Shown here: in pieces, positions 1 to 6,722 of the stretch
Position numbering within the stretch: position 1 is the first letter of the stretch
How the letters are laid out: every line of letters begins with the position of its first letter
Origin: Lysobacteraceae bacterium NML08-0793
GTDB lineage: Bacteria; Pseudomonadota; Gammaproteobacteria; Xanthomonadales; Xanthomonadaceae
Direction: 5' to 3'
DNA: 64,000 nucleotides
Assembly (NCBI GenBank): GCA_002798275.1
Contig: NWQR01000010.1
Coordinates: forward strand, 1 to 64,000
Notes under the pieces: model-generated
Told to the model about the DNA's origin: nothing
The model's database searches: none
The model's input: only the letters and a program-made list of their open reading frames with translations
Translations under genes and position numbers: made by a program

Positions 1-57
1 CTCGGCCTCCCGAAGAATCGCAACCATCTGTGACTCACTGAAACGGCTCTGCCTCAT
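1..57 (-). CDS. IS3-family transposase OrfA, N-terminal fragment at window edge
   Basis: Only the first 19 codons lie in the window; the gene continues past the left edge. The translation begins MRQSRFSESQMVAILREAE, the typical start of IS3-family OrfA (helix-turn-helix DNA-binding subunit), whose members open with K/RxSRFSExQIxxILxE. A purine-rich ribosome site (GAGAGGAAGAG) precedes the ATG at 57. OrfA normally acts with a frameshift-made OrfAB to excise and insert the element. It sits directly beyond the 3' end of hsdM, so the element appears to have landed in the hsdM tail. Whether it is intact cannot be seen. Confidence 0.8.
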   Translation of the reverse strand, partial: MRQSRFSESQMVAILREAE

Positions 58-115
58 GTCTCTTCCTCTCTTGAAGGAGGCCATCTTCTCAACTTTCAAA
101 TGGTCCGAAAATCTC
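1..115 (-). mobile_element. End of an IS3-family insertion sequence
   Basis: The OrfA start, its ribosome site and about 55 bp of leader lie between the window edge and the point near 115 where hsdM-like coding sequence resumes. The exact terminal inverted repeat and target duplication cannot be defined because the other end is outside the window; the boundary at about 115 is inferred from where the HsdM protein stops looking like its family. Confidence 0.5.
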
Positions 116-1543
116 GAGGCAGGTCAGCGCCGCCTCCAGGTGCTCGATGATCTCCTGCTGCAACACATCTGGTGGAGGCAAATCGTCCAACTTGTCCAGG
201 CTGTCGTCTTTGAGCCAGAAGATGTCCAGGCTGGCCTTGTCGCGCGCAATCAGCTCGTCGTAGCTGAAATACCTGAATCGCTCGGTGCCTATGCGTTCAT
301 GGCGGTTTTCGGGGTGGTAGCAGGTGATGAACTCCTGCAAATCACTCAATTTCAGCGTGCGCGTTTTCAGCGTGAAATGCTTGTTGGTGCGCAGGTCATA
401 GAACCACACCCCTTGGGTGTGCACCCGTCCATCCTTGGGGCGGGCATCGAAAAACACCACATTGGCCTTGACCCCTTGCGCATAGAAGATGCCCGTGGGC
501 AGGCGCAAGATGGTGTGCACATCGCAGGTTTGCAGCAGCTTGCGGCGGATGCGCTCGCCCGCCCCGCCTTCAAACAGCACGTTGTCTGGCAGCACCACGG
601 CGGCCTGGCCGTCCACCTTCAGCATGTTGACGATGTGCTGCAAGAAATTGAGCTGTTTGTTGGAAGTGGTTTCCCAGAAGTCCTGCCGCTCGTAGGTCAG
701 CGCGTCGCGGTCTTCCTCGCCATCTTCATTGGTGATGGTCATGCTGCTTTTCTTGCCGAACGGCGGGTTGGCCAGCACGTAATCCACCTTGAAGCGCGGC
801 TCGGCAATCAGCGCGTCGGATCGCTCCACCGCCGGCTCGCCGTCCAGCTCGCCAATGTTGTGCAAAAACAGGTTCATCAGGCACAGGCGGCGGGTGCCCG
901 GCACGATCTCATTGCCGTAAAAGGTCTTGTCGCGCAAAAACGCTTTCTGGCGTTTGTCCAGCCGCGTGCCGGGGCGGGTCAGCCAGTGGTAGGCCCCCAG
1001 AAAAAAGCCGCCCGTGCCACAGGCCGGGTCGGCAATGGTCTTCATCGGCTCCGGGCGCACGCAGGCCACCATGGCCTCGATCAAGGCGCGTGGGGTGAAG
1101 TACTGCCCCGCACTGCTCTTGGTGTCCTCGGCGTTTTTTTGCAGCAAGCCTTCGTACAAATCGCCCTTGATGTCTGCATCCAGGCCGATCCAGCTTTCCG
1201 CATCAATCATCTGTACCAGACGCGAGAGCTTGGCCGGGTCCTGAATCTTGTTTTGCGCCTTGAAGAAGATGGCCCCCAACATGCCCGGCTCCTGCCCCAG
1301 CCGGTGCAGCACCGCCAGATAGTGCGACTCCAGCGGCTCACCCACTTTGGTGCGCAGGCTGGGCCAGTCGTAGCCCCGGGGGATGCGGGTGTCGCGGTTG
1401 TAGGGCTCCTGCGCGTACTCATGCGCCAGCTTCAGAAACAGCAGATAAGTCAGCTGCTCCAGATAGTCGCCATAGCCCACCCCGTCATCGCGCAAGGTGT
1501 GACAGAAGTTCCAGACTTTTTGGACGAGGGTGGAGGTGTTCAT
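89..1543 (-). CDS. hsdM: Type I restriction-modification system, DNA methyltransferase subunit HsdM (3' end altered by IS)
   Basis: This is the N6-adenine methylase subunit, which with HsdS forms the modification enzyme. It has an N-terminal helical HsdM domain (residues 1-130), the SAM-binding motif DPACGTGGF (172-180) and the catalytic NPPF motif (259-262). The start chosen is the ATG at 1543 (MNTSTLVQKVWNF), because the longer reading frame adds 11 non-family residues and the ATG at 1543 carries an upstream GGGT. The protein is 484 aa. Its last residues (IFGPFES) are not family-like and come from the flanking IS element, so the native C-terminus has been replaced over roughly the last 8-12 residues. 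All catalytic motifs remain. It lies downstream of hsdS and the AlbA_2 gene, separated by a repeat-rich junction. Confidence 0.92.
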   Translation of the reverse strand: MNTSTLVQKVWNFCHTLRDDGVGYGDYLEQLTYLLFLKLAHEYAQEPYNRDTRIPRGYDWPSLRTKVGEPLESHYLAVLHRLGQEPGMLGAIFFKAQNKIQDPAKLSRLVQMIDAESWIGLDADIKGDLYEGLLQKNAEDTKSSAGQYFTPRALIEAMVACVRPEPMKTIADPACGTGGFFLGAYHWLTRPGTRLDKRQKAFLRDKTFYGNEIVPGTRRLCLMNLFLHNIGELDGEPAVERSDALIAEPRFKVDYVLANPPFGKKSSMTITNEDGEEDRDALTYERQDFWETTSNKQLNFLQHIVNMLKVDGQAAVVLPDNVLFEGGAGERIRRKLLQTCDVHTILRLPTGIFYAQGVKANVVFFDARPKDGRVHTQGVWFYDLRTNKHFTLKTRTLKLSDLQEFITCYHPENRHERIGTERFRYFSYDELIARDKASLDIFWLKDDSLDKLDDLPPPDVLQQEIIEHLEAALTCLEIFGPFES

Positions 1544-1632
1544 CAAGTACCCATCAAGTAAAAGCAGGTTATGCAACTCTTTGATTTCAAAGGGAAACGA
1601 TGCAGAAGACAGCTTGAGGAGGCCGGTTCCAT
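1543..1632 (-). CDS. Small ORF 2 in the hsd junction (29 aa, uncertain)
   Basis: It starts at the ATG of the third junction cassette (1632). Its TGA overlaps the hsdM start as TGATG, an arrangement that would couple its translation to hsdM. Residues 13-17 are FPLKS, matching small ORF 1 in sequence and position; four Cys residues (8, 20, 23 and others nearby) follow no known motif. It may act only as a leader peptide, or be a chance ORF in duplicated DNA. Confidence 0.25.
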   Translation of the reverse strand: MEPASSSCLLHRFPLKSKSCITCFYLMGT

Positions 1633-1756
1633 CAAGTACCTGTCAAATAAGCCGAAGATTGGATGGATAGCTTTGTGTCCGGTCTGCCATACACAAAGAG
1701 ATTTGTGTCCGAAAACAAGTCATTTGTTGTACGCAAAGGCAGCAGGGAGATCGTGA

Positions 1757-1828
1757 GCCATAGCCCCCCTGTCATCGCGCAGGGAGTGGCAGAGGTTCCA
1801 GACTTTCTGAGTCAGGGGGCGTGTTCAT
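1757..1828 (-). pseudogene. Decayed duplicate of the hsdM 5' end
   Basis: From the ATG at 1828 the minus strand repeats the start of hsdM at nucleotide level: ATGAACAC, then AAAGTCTGGAAC, then TGCGCGATGAC and GGGCTATGGC, all in the same order as in hsdM 1543-1470. A 2-bp deletion before AAAGTCTGG shifts the frame and translation ends after 18 residues. Similarity fades past about 1757. It is a relic of a former hsdM start, left by duplication or by replacement of an older hsdM. Confidence 0.75.
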
Positions 1829-1838
1829 CAAGTACCCG

Positions 1839-1916
1839 TCAAGTAAATAAGCCAAGATAACACATTGATTTCAATGGGAAATCAAGAAGCTGTTCGAGAG
1901 CAAGGCTTTCTTTCAT
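1839..1916 (-). CDS. Small ORF 1 in the hsd junction (25 aa, uncertain)
   Basis: It starts at the ATG of the first junction cassette, 10 bp after the AlbA_2 gene stop, and ends at the TGA of the second cassette. An AGG core sits about 7 bases before the ATG. Residues 13-17 are FPLKS, at exactly the same position as in the second small ORF (1543-1632). It has no family I recognise. The likeness to the other ORF could reflect duplicated DNA rather than coding selection, so the call as a gene is tentative. Confidence 0.25.
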   Translation of the reverse strand: MKESLALEQLLDFPLKSMCYLGLFT

Positions 1917-1926
1917 CAAGTACCTG

Positions 1927-3396
1927 TCAAGTACCGCTTCTGGCCCAAGATGGCACATACCGCCTCAGCTTTGGGGCGGCTTCAGGGTCGTGCAAGGCAA
2001 TCACTTGGGCACTCATCGCTTCTCTGATCAGTCGCGAAGCGATGGCGCTGTTTTTGGCGTCAATGCCAAAACGCTCACGCAAAGAGCTGTTGGTCATGTG
2101 CCCTCGCTCCACATAACGCAGACATGCGTGCAGGTACACAGCACGGATACGGTCGGCAAGCTCCATACTTTTCAGTGGCTGCGGGGAAAATAACGTGCTG
2201 CGCGTGGATTCCCCCACCACTTCAAATGCCGGGGCAGGCAATTGATAAAACTCGGTTAGAGAAACCACTTTGTCTACCCCACTGCCGCGTTCTTCGCAAA
2301 TACCCATGCGCCGCATAACAGATGCCAGTGCTTCATTGCGAGAGCGGGGCGGGTTATCCAGCATGCGGGAGGTATCCACCAAAGGTTTCCCTGGATTGGT
2401 GATTTCCATGCGATTGTCGAATATCTCCACCATGGGGCCGCTGCCTGTAATGGATAAATCCTGATGGATAAGTGCATTAGCGACCAATTCACGAATCGCC
2501 AGCTCCGGATAAACCGGCACCTCTCTACGCAAAGCTTGACCGATGACTTCGTTGACAGGCAAAAGGCCGTTGATGAAGCCAATCAGTCCCTCAAAGCCCA
2601 CAGCATAGCCCTTTGTGCCTGTTTGTTCGCGTATGGTTTCCGTGCGCCCTTTGCCTTTATAAACAATCACACGCACTGCCTTGCGTTGCAAACGAGGAAA
2701 CTTCGCCAAATCCTTGGCAAACAAAATGGCGCCGATATTGAGAATATTCCAATAACCGCCACCAACAGACTCAATCAAACGCTCGGCGGCCAATGCATTC
2801 AAGATGGATGAGCGTCCGTCAGGCAATGGCTGGCTGAGAAGGTTGAAGTAACCCGGATAATCTAGCAGGCTCAATACCTCATCTGCACTCGCTTTTTCCA
2901 TGGCGGGCTGCCGCTCAAAAGGCAATGTATCCAATATGCGCCATAGGCTTCGCTCCTTTTCCTGAAACGCCTTCAGGCGTTTTTTGTAAGAGCTAATGCG
3001 GACGTATTCTTCCCCAGAAAATTTCACCGGATGTCTGTAGGCGGCATCAATCTCCAACAGCACCATAGGCAAGTCGTCAACTTCAACCTTGACGAAGCGG
3101 AAATTGATTTTAGGTTCCAAAAGTCGTAGTAACCAATTTTCAAGTTCCTCATTGCCTTCGCGCTTGCGCTGAGGATCAAAGTTGGTGCCAACAGGCGTAT
3201 GCGTTGCATCATCCACCCCCCAAATCATATAGGCGCGTGTTTTTCCCTCCAATGCGGCAGAATTTGCCAAGGCCGAAATGTATTCACCGATCGCCTTCGG
3301 CTCGGCGTCGTTATGCTTGAATTCCAGCCAAACCGTTTCATGTGGCTGTGCGCACAATTCACGAATCAAGCTGACCCAATAATCTTGCTCAGACAT
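1927..3396 (-). CDS. AlbA_2 (Schlafen-type) DNA-binding / HATPase_c_4 protein embedded in the hsd operon
   Basis: The 489-aa protein carries an N-terminal AlbA_2 domain (about 20-140; ETVWLEFKHN and VRISSYKKRLKA regions), a GHKL-type ATP-binding HATPase_c_4 region (about 290-390; IRELVANALIHQD, IEIFDNRMEITNPGKP) and a C-terminal winged-helix-like part. Proteins of this build are common passengers between type I restriction genes and may act as regulators; the exact role is unknown. The start at 3396 (MSEQDYW) is backed by AAGGA eight bases upstream and by an 8-bp overlap with hsdS, which implies translational coupling. The longer frame adds 44 residues that only read through the hsdS tail. 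Its stop lies inside the first junction repeat. Confidence 0.85.
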   Translation of the reverse strand: MSEQDYWVSLIRELCAQPHETVWLEFKHNDAEPKAIGEYISALANSAALEGKTRAYMIWGVDDATHTPVGTNFDPQRKREGNEELENWLLRLLEPKINFRFVKVEVDDLPMVLLEIDAAYRHPVKFSGEEYVRISSYKKRLKAFQEKERSLWRILDTLPFERQPAMEKASADEVLSLLDYPGYFNLLSQPLPDGRSSILNALAAERLIESVGGGYWNILNIGAILFAKDLAKFPRLQRKAVRVIVYKGKGRTETIREQTGTKGYAVGFEGLIGFINGLLPVNEVIGQALRREVPVYPELAIRELVANALIHQDLSITGSGPMVEIFDNRMEITNPGKPLVDTSRMLDNPPRSRNEALASVMRRMGICEERGSGVDKVVSLTEFYQLPAPAFEVVGESTRSTLFSPQPLKSMELADRIRAVYLHACLRYVERGHMTNSSLRERFGIDAKNSAIASRLIREAMSAQVIALHDPEAAPKLRRYVPSWARSGT

Positions 3397-4972
3397 TTTG
3401 AATTTCCTTCTTTTTGCGCCCGCGCGGTTTTTTGGCGGGGGCTTGGGCGGCACGTTGGGCGCGGATGCGTTCGAGCAGGGCGCTGGCCGGTTCGTCGCTG
3501 GGGTCTTGCGGCACCAGTTCACCGGCAAAGGCGGCGCGCAGGATGTTTTGGCGTTGGGCGGTGGTTTGTTTGAGGGAAAAATCTATGCGCATTAATTGTT
3601 CAAATATTTCATCAATCTGAGCATGTATTTTCGAGACGATCTCTTTTTGTTCTACCAAAGGCGGAAGCGGAATTGATAATGCCACGAAAATTTCCTTCGT
3701 AAAGTGGTTAATAGTGCTTCCTGTAAATTCTTTCGCCAATCTGCCGGACTTTGAAAGAGTCTCCAAAATAGAAATAAACAAATATGGCTCGTAAAATCCA
3801 AAAAGTCTAACTCGATGGAGTGCCTTTTGATATTTGAAGCTTTCGTGCTCTTTTTTACAAACAGCCGCACGCCCAAGCTCGCCTCCCTCACAAACTAAAA
3901 CGTCCCCTTCAAGCAATCCATATCTTTCCAATTCATCATCATCAAAAAACATCTCTTTGACATCGCCAACATCAATTTCACCCCACCGGACATTCACGTT
4001 TCTGAAATAGGGTAATTCTTTTCCTGTTATATGTTTAGATTTATCAAGCATTTTTCCCAAAAAAACCTCGCCTATTTGATCCACACTCGCCCACACCCAG
4101 CCTTCAGGCAGCGTGGGCAGGTTTTGGGTGTCGGGCGGGGTGGGTTCGGGGTATTTGTTTTGCCAGTTTTTGGGCGGGGTTTTGCCTTGGCTTGCAAATT
4201 TTTCCAGTTGCTTGGCTTCCCAGCGGGCGCGGCGTTCTTGGAGGATGCGCGAGAGCAGTTCGGCGCCGGTTTCGGTGGGGATGTGCTGGCGGCGCCAGTC
4301 GGCGGTTAAATCGCCTTCGACGGCGGCTTTGAGCAGGGATTGACGGTATTGGGCGAGTTTTTGCTGTGCGGCTTTGAGTTCGGCCACGCCGGCGTCCAGG
4401 TCTGAAAGCAGTTCTTCCAGCTTTTCAACAATGCGGTTTTGTTCGGCAGAAGGAGGGAGCAACACAGGCAAGCTGCGCAATGTTTCCAATCGGATGCCGC
4501 TTACGGTTGTCCCTGAGCCAAGATCCTGAATTGCACGCTCGTGAGCACAAACCCAATACAGAAAAAAATCAGGCTCTACACCTTCGCCCAACGTCAAAGC
4601 TTTGAGATCTTGGTTGATTGCGCAGTCAACCAAGGGACGCATGGCACGGCCAAGCGCAATGCGTGTGGCGAGAATAAGTGTGTTCGCAGGGATTAGGTTC
4701 GTAGCACTGTTGTTAATGGCTTCTTCGGTGATGTGTTCTTCTGCATCTCTTGGGCGCAAAGATTTCATGTCTTTGACAGTAAACCAAGGAATGCTTCCAT
4801 CGAAGTAAGCCGGAACGTTGCGTGGAGGTGCTCCACCGCCAACAATATCAAGCAAAACATCACCAAGTGTTGCGGTCTCCCAGCCTTCAGGCAGCCCCTG
4901 ACTTTGTTCCGTTGCCACTTCTTCCTTCTTCCTTCCGCCTTCTTCCTTCAAACTCACGCCACCATCTCCCAA
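3389..4972 (-). CDS. hsdS: Type I restriction-modification specificity subunit HsdS
   Basis: HsdS supplies the two target-recognition domains that read the bipartite DNA site. Two TRDs are visible, opening with LPEGWETATLGDV (about 27) and LPEGWVWASVDQIGEV (about 290), each followed by a coiled-coil conserved region (AEQNRIVEKLEELLSDLDAGV and VEQKEIVSKIHAQIDEIFEQ). The length of 527 aa is normal. The first 22 residues (SLKEEGGRKKEEV) are low complexity and encoded by a 7-bp tandem repeat. The start overlaps the hsdR-like stop by 19 bp; other starts before the first TRD are not evident. The C-terminus is Lys/Arg rich (KKPRGRKKKE). It is followed, with overlap, by the AlbA_2 gene. Confidence 0.92.
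   Translation of the reverse strand: MGDGGVSLKEEGGRKKEEVATEQSQGLPEGWETATLGDVLLDIVGGGAPPRNVPAYFDGSIPWFTVKDMKSLRPRDAEEHITEEAINNSATNLIPANTLILATRIALGRAMRPLVDCAINQDLKALTLGEGVEPDFFLYWVCAHERAIQDLGSGTTVSGIRLETLRSLPVLLPPSAEQNRIVEKLEELLSDLDAGVAELKAAQQKLAQYRQSLLKAAVEGDLTADWRRQHIPTETGAELLSRILQERRARWEAKQLEKFASQGKTPPKNWQNKYPEPTPPDTQNLPTLPEGWVWASVDQIGEVFLGKMLDKSKHITGKELPYFRNVNVRWGEIDVGDVKEMFFDDDELERYGLLEGDVLVCEGGELGRAAVCKKEHESFKYQKALHRVRLFGFYEPYLFISILETLSKSGRLAKEFTGSTINHFTKEIFVALSIPLPPLVEQKEIVSKIHAQIDEIFEQLMRIDFSLKQTTAQRQNILRAAFAGELVPQDPSDEPASALLERIRAQRAAQAPAKKPRGRKKKEIQNV
4915..4949 (-). repeat. Heptanucleotide tandem repeat inside the start of hsdS
   Basis: On the minus strand five consecutive 7-mers read GAAGGAA, GAAGGCG, GAAGGAA, GAAGGAA and GAAGTGG. 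Three are identical and two are variants. The tract begins eight codons after the hsdS ATG and encodes the Lys/Glu/Gly/Arg-rich N-terminal linker. Because 7 is not a multiple of 3, gain or loss of one unit would shift the hsdS frame upstream of both recognition domains. Confidence 0.8.
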
Positions 4973-5805
4973 TTCATTTCATCCATCAGCCCATCGAGTT
5001 CCTTGCCGAACAATTGCCAGGCTTTTTGCAGGCCGCCGTGGTCGGCGAGTTCGGCGTAGTCAAAGTCGTCGCGGCAGATGGAGCAACTGCTGGCGATGTG
5101 GTTTTTCATCAGGCGCAGCCAGGTCATTTGTTCGTCGGTAAAGGCGGTGCGGCGCTGGGCGTTGTGGCGGAAGACCCAGGACTGGAAGCGCTTGTCCACT
5201 TCGTCGGCAAAGGGTTTGAGCTCGGCGTCCAGCCCCAGCGCAAAGCGCAGCAGGGCGATGAGGTCAGTGAGCTGGCGTTGGCTGCTGACGCCTTTGACTT
5301 GGTGGCTTTTGACGCGGGCGTAGGAGCTCCAGAGCTTTTCGGTGGTGAGAAGCAGTGGCGGCTGAGTCAATCGGCGGCGCAGGGTTTGCGGCTGCGCCAG
5401 CCATTCGGCTAGGGTTTCGGGGCGGAAGAAGTGGAAGACTTCGCGCGAGCGCGGGGCGGGGTCGGCGCCGTCGGTGAAGTGGATGATTTGTCCGGTGGCT
5501 TCGAACAAAAAGCGCAGCGGGGTGTTGTCCTTGCGCCATTTCAGGGTGGCGTTGGCGTACCGGGCGGTCTGGGTTTCGGCCACGATGAGGTTGGCTCCGG
5601 CGCTGTCTTTTTTGGCTTCGATCACGCCAACGGGCTGGCGGTCGACAAACAGCACGTAGTCGGCCGGGTCGGTATCGGTGGGGTATTCGCGCACGGCCAC
5701 GCCCCGCGCTGCGGACAGGTTGAGCGCGCGCATGTCTTGCACCGCCCAGCCTGCTTCGTGCAGCTTCCGGTCGATGCGCTGGCGGGCTTGGACTTCTGGT
5801 GTCAT
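4954..5805 (-). CDS. hsdR: HsdR-like restriction subunit with the helicase motor deleted
   Basis: An intact HsdR of this kind is about 900-1000 aa: an N-terminal PD-(D/E)xK nuclease, a DEAD-like translocase, then an EcoEI-type C-terminal domain. This ORF is 283 aa. It retains the nuclease (PADY Asp49; VIEAKK Glu63/Lys65) and the C-terminal domain (from about 152; LTDLIALLRFALG, SCSICRDDFDYAELADHGGL), joined near residues 148-151. No Walker A, DEAD box or other helicase motif is present. The frame is open through the junction, so this is an in-frame deletion, not a frameshift. DNA translocation and so type I restriction should be lost. The ATG at 5805 (MTPEVQARQRID) is chosen over the TTG seven codons upstream. 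It is first in the hsd operon. Confidence 0.85.
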   Translation of the reverse strand: MTPEVQARQRIDRKLHEAGWAVQDMRALNLSAARGVAVREYPTDTDPADYVLFVDRQPVGVIEAKKDSAGANLIVAETQTARYANATLKWRKDNTPLRFLFEATGQIIHFTDGADPAPRSREVFHFFRPETLAEWLAQPQTLRRRLTQPPLLLTTEKLWSSYARVKSHQVKGVSSQRQLTDLIALLRFALGLDAELKPFADEVDKRFQSWVFRHNAQRRTAFTDEQMTWLRLMKNHIASSCSICRDDFDYAELADHGGLQKAWQLFGKELDGLMDEMNWEMVA

Positions 5806-5907
5806 GCGTGCTTGTAGGCGTTGCAAGGTTCAGGGCAGTCATTATCTTAAGTTTTACAGGGAAGACAGGGAGGAGAAGTTCATCCTTGCCGCCTGCAACC
5901 GTATAAG

Positions 5908-6546
5908 ATGGCCGCCCCTGTTGCACTGAGTTTGTTTGTGAGCGCATCTGATTCTGCTAATAACGATATCCGCAATGGTGTTCGCCGCGATGAAGCCGAG
6001 GCTGCGGTGCGTACCCTGCTGCGCTGGGCGGGCGAAGACCCGCAGCGCGAGGGGCTTTTGGACACGCCCAAGCGGGTGGTGAAAGCCTATGGTGACTGGT
6101 TCAGTGGTTATGCCATCGACCCGGACGAATATTTGCAGCGCACCTTCGAGGAAGTCGAAGGGTATGACGAGATGATCGTGCTGCGCGATATCGAATACGA
6201 AAGCCATTGCGAGCATCACATGGCACCGATTATCGGCAAGGTGCATGTGGGTTATCTGCCCAAGGGGCGGGTAGTGGGCATCAGCAAGCTGGCGCGGGTG
6301 GTGGATGCCTATGCGCGACGCTTTCAGGTGCAGGAAAAAATGACTGCGCAGATTGCCAACTGCATCCAGCGGGCGCTGAACCCGGCTGGTGTGGCGGTGG
6401 TGGTGGAAGGCGCGCACGAGTGCATGACCACGCGCGGGGTACACAAGCGCGGGGTGAGCATGATGACCTCGACCATGCTCGGGGTGTTCCGCGAAGATGC
6501 CCGCACCCGTAACGAATTTTTGCGCTTTATCGAAAACCGGCGCTGA
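5908..6546 (+). CDS. folE: GTP cyclohydrolase I
   Basis: FolE converts GTP to 7,8-dihydroneopterin triphosphate, the first step of folate (and queuosine precursor) synthesis; it is a cytosolic homodecamer. The conserved core is complete: [13 protein letters not shown] (zinc Cys and catalytic His), [27 protein letters not shown], and [20 protein letters not shown] with the third zinc ligand. The length is 212 aa. The start is uncertain: a TATAAG -10-like hexamer lies at the ATG (5908), with TTCATC 17 bp upstream, so transcription may begin at the ATG and the GTG at 5938 ([10 protein letters not shown]) may be the true start. It diverges from the hsd operon. Confidence 0.96.
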   Translation: MAAPVALSLFVSASDSANNDIRNGVRRDEAEAAVRTLLRWAGEDPQREGLLDTPKRVVKAYGDWFSGYAIDPDEYLQRTFEEVEGYDEMIVLRDIEYESHCEHHMAPIIGKVHVGYLPKGRVVGISKLARVVDAYARRFQVQEKMTAQIANCIQRALNPAGVAVVVEGAHECMTTRGVHKRGVSMMTSTMLGVFREDARTRNEFLRFIENRR

Positions 6547-6654
6547 TACGAATTGGATGGTTGCAGTGAGGCAGCGCTCACGCAATTGATTTCGGCTGGA
6601 ACCGTTTGGCGGCGGATGACCTTTCCTTGCTGCCACAAAACCGCCTTGGCTGAT

Positions 6655-6675
6655 GCACCCCGCTGAACGGGGTGC
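6655..6675. other. Stem-loop between folE and hemN
   Basis: A perfect 8-bp inverted repeat, GCACCCCG and CGGGGTGC with a CTGAA loop, lies between two converging genes. There is no T-run, so it is not a clear intrinsic terminator. The flanks (CTGCCAC near 6630 and GTGGCAG near 6699) could extend it to a larger structure. Confidence 0.35.
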
Positions 6676-6722
6676 CCGGTGCTGCCCCAGCAAGTGGTGG
6701 CAGGGCAAAACTCAAAAAAGCA

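Larger units (their letters stand above)
1541..1933 (-). repeat. Four copies of a stop/ribosome-site/start junction cassette
   Basis: On the minus strand a 20-bp element, TACTTGAYRGGTACTTGATG, occurs four times: 1914-1933, 1826-1845, 1630-1649 (one arm degenerate) and 1541-1560. Each copy contains a TGA, an AGG/GGG ribosome-site-like core and an ATG 10 bases after the TGA. The first copy supplies the stop codon of the AlbA_2 gene (1927-1929) and the last supplies the start codon of hsdM (1543). Flanking blocks are shared too: TTGATTTC followed by an A/T variant occurs near 1580 and 1866, and AATAAGCC near 1646 and 1847. The pattern fits repeated duplication of one ancestral gene junction. The 383 bp between the two genes hold nothing else recognisable. 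Confidence 0.85.

Noticed and set aside
56-1561. Long plus-strand ORF opposite hsdM, and similar long antisense frames (e.g. 11270-12580, 18215-19807, 37843-39624, 60772-62568)
   Set aside because: They lie opposite strongly recognised genes, have no family likeness or ribosome sites, and arise from G+C-rich third-codon bias.
1541-1933. CRISPR array
   Set aside because: The repeats are 20 bp with unequal spacing (66-196 bp), contain start and stop codons, and no cas genes are near.
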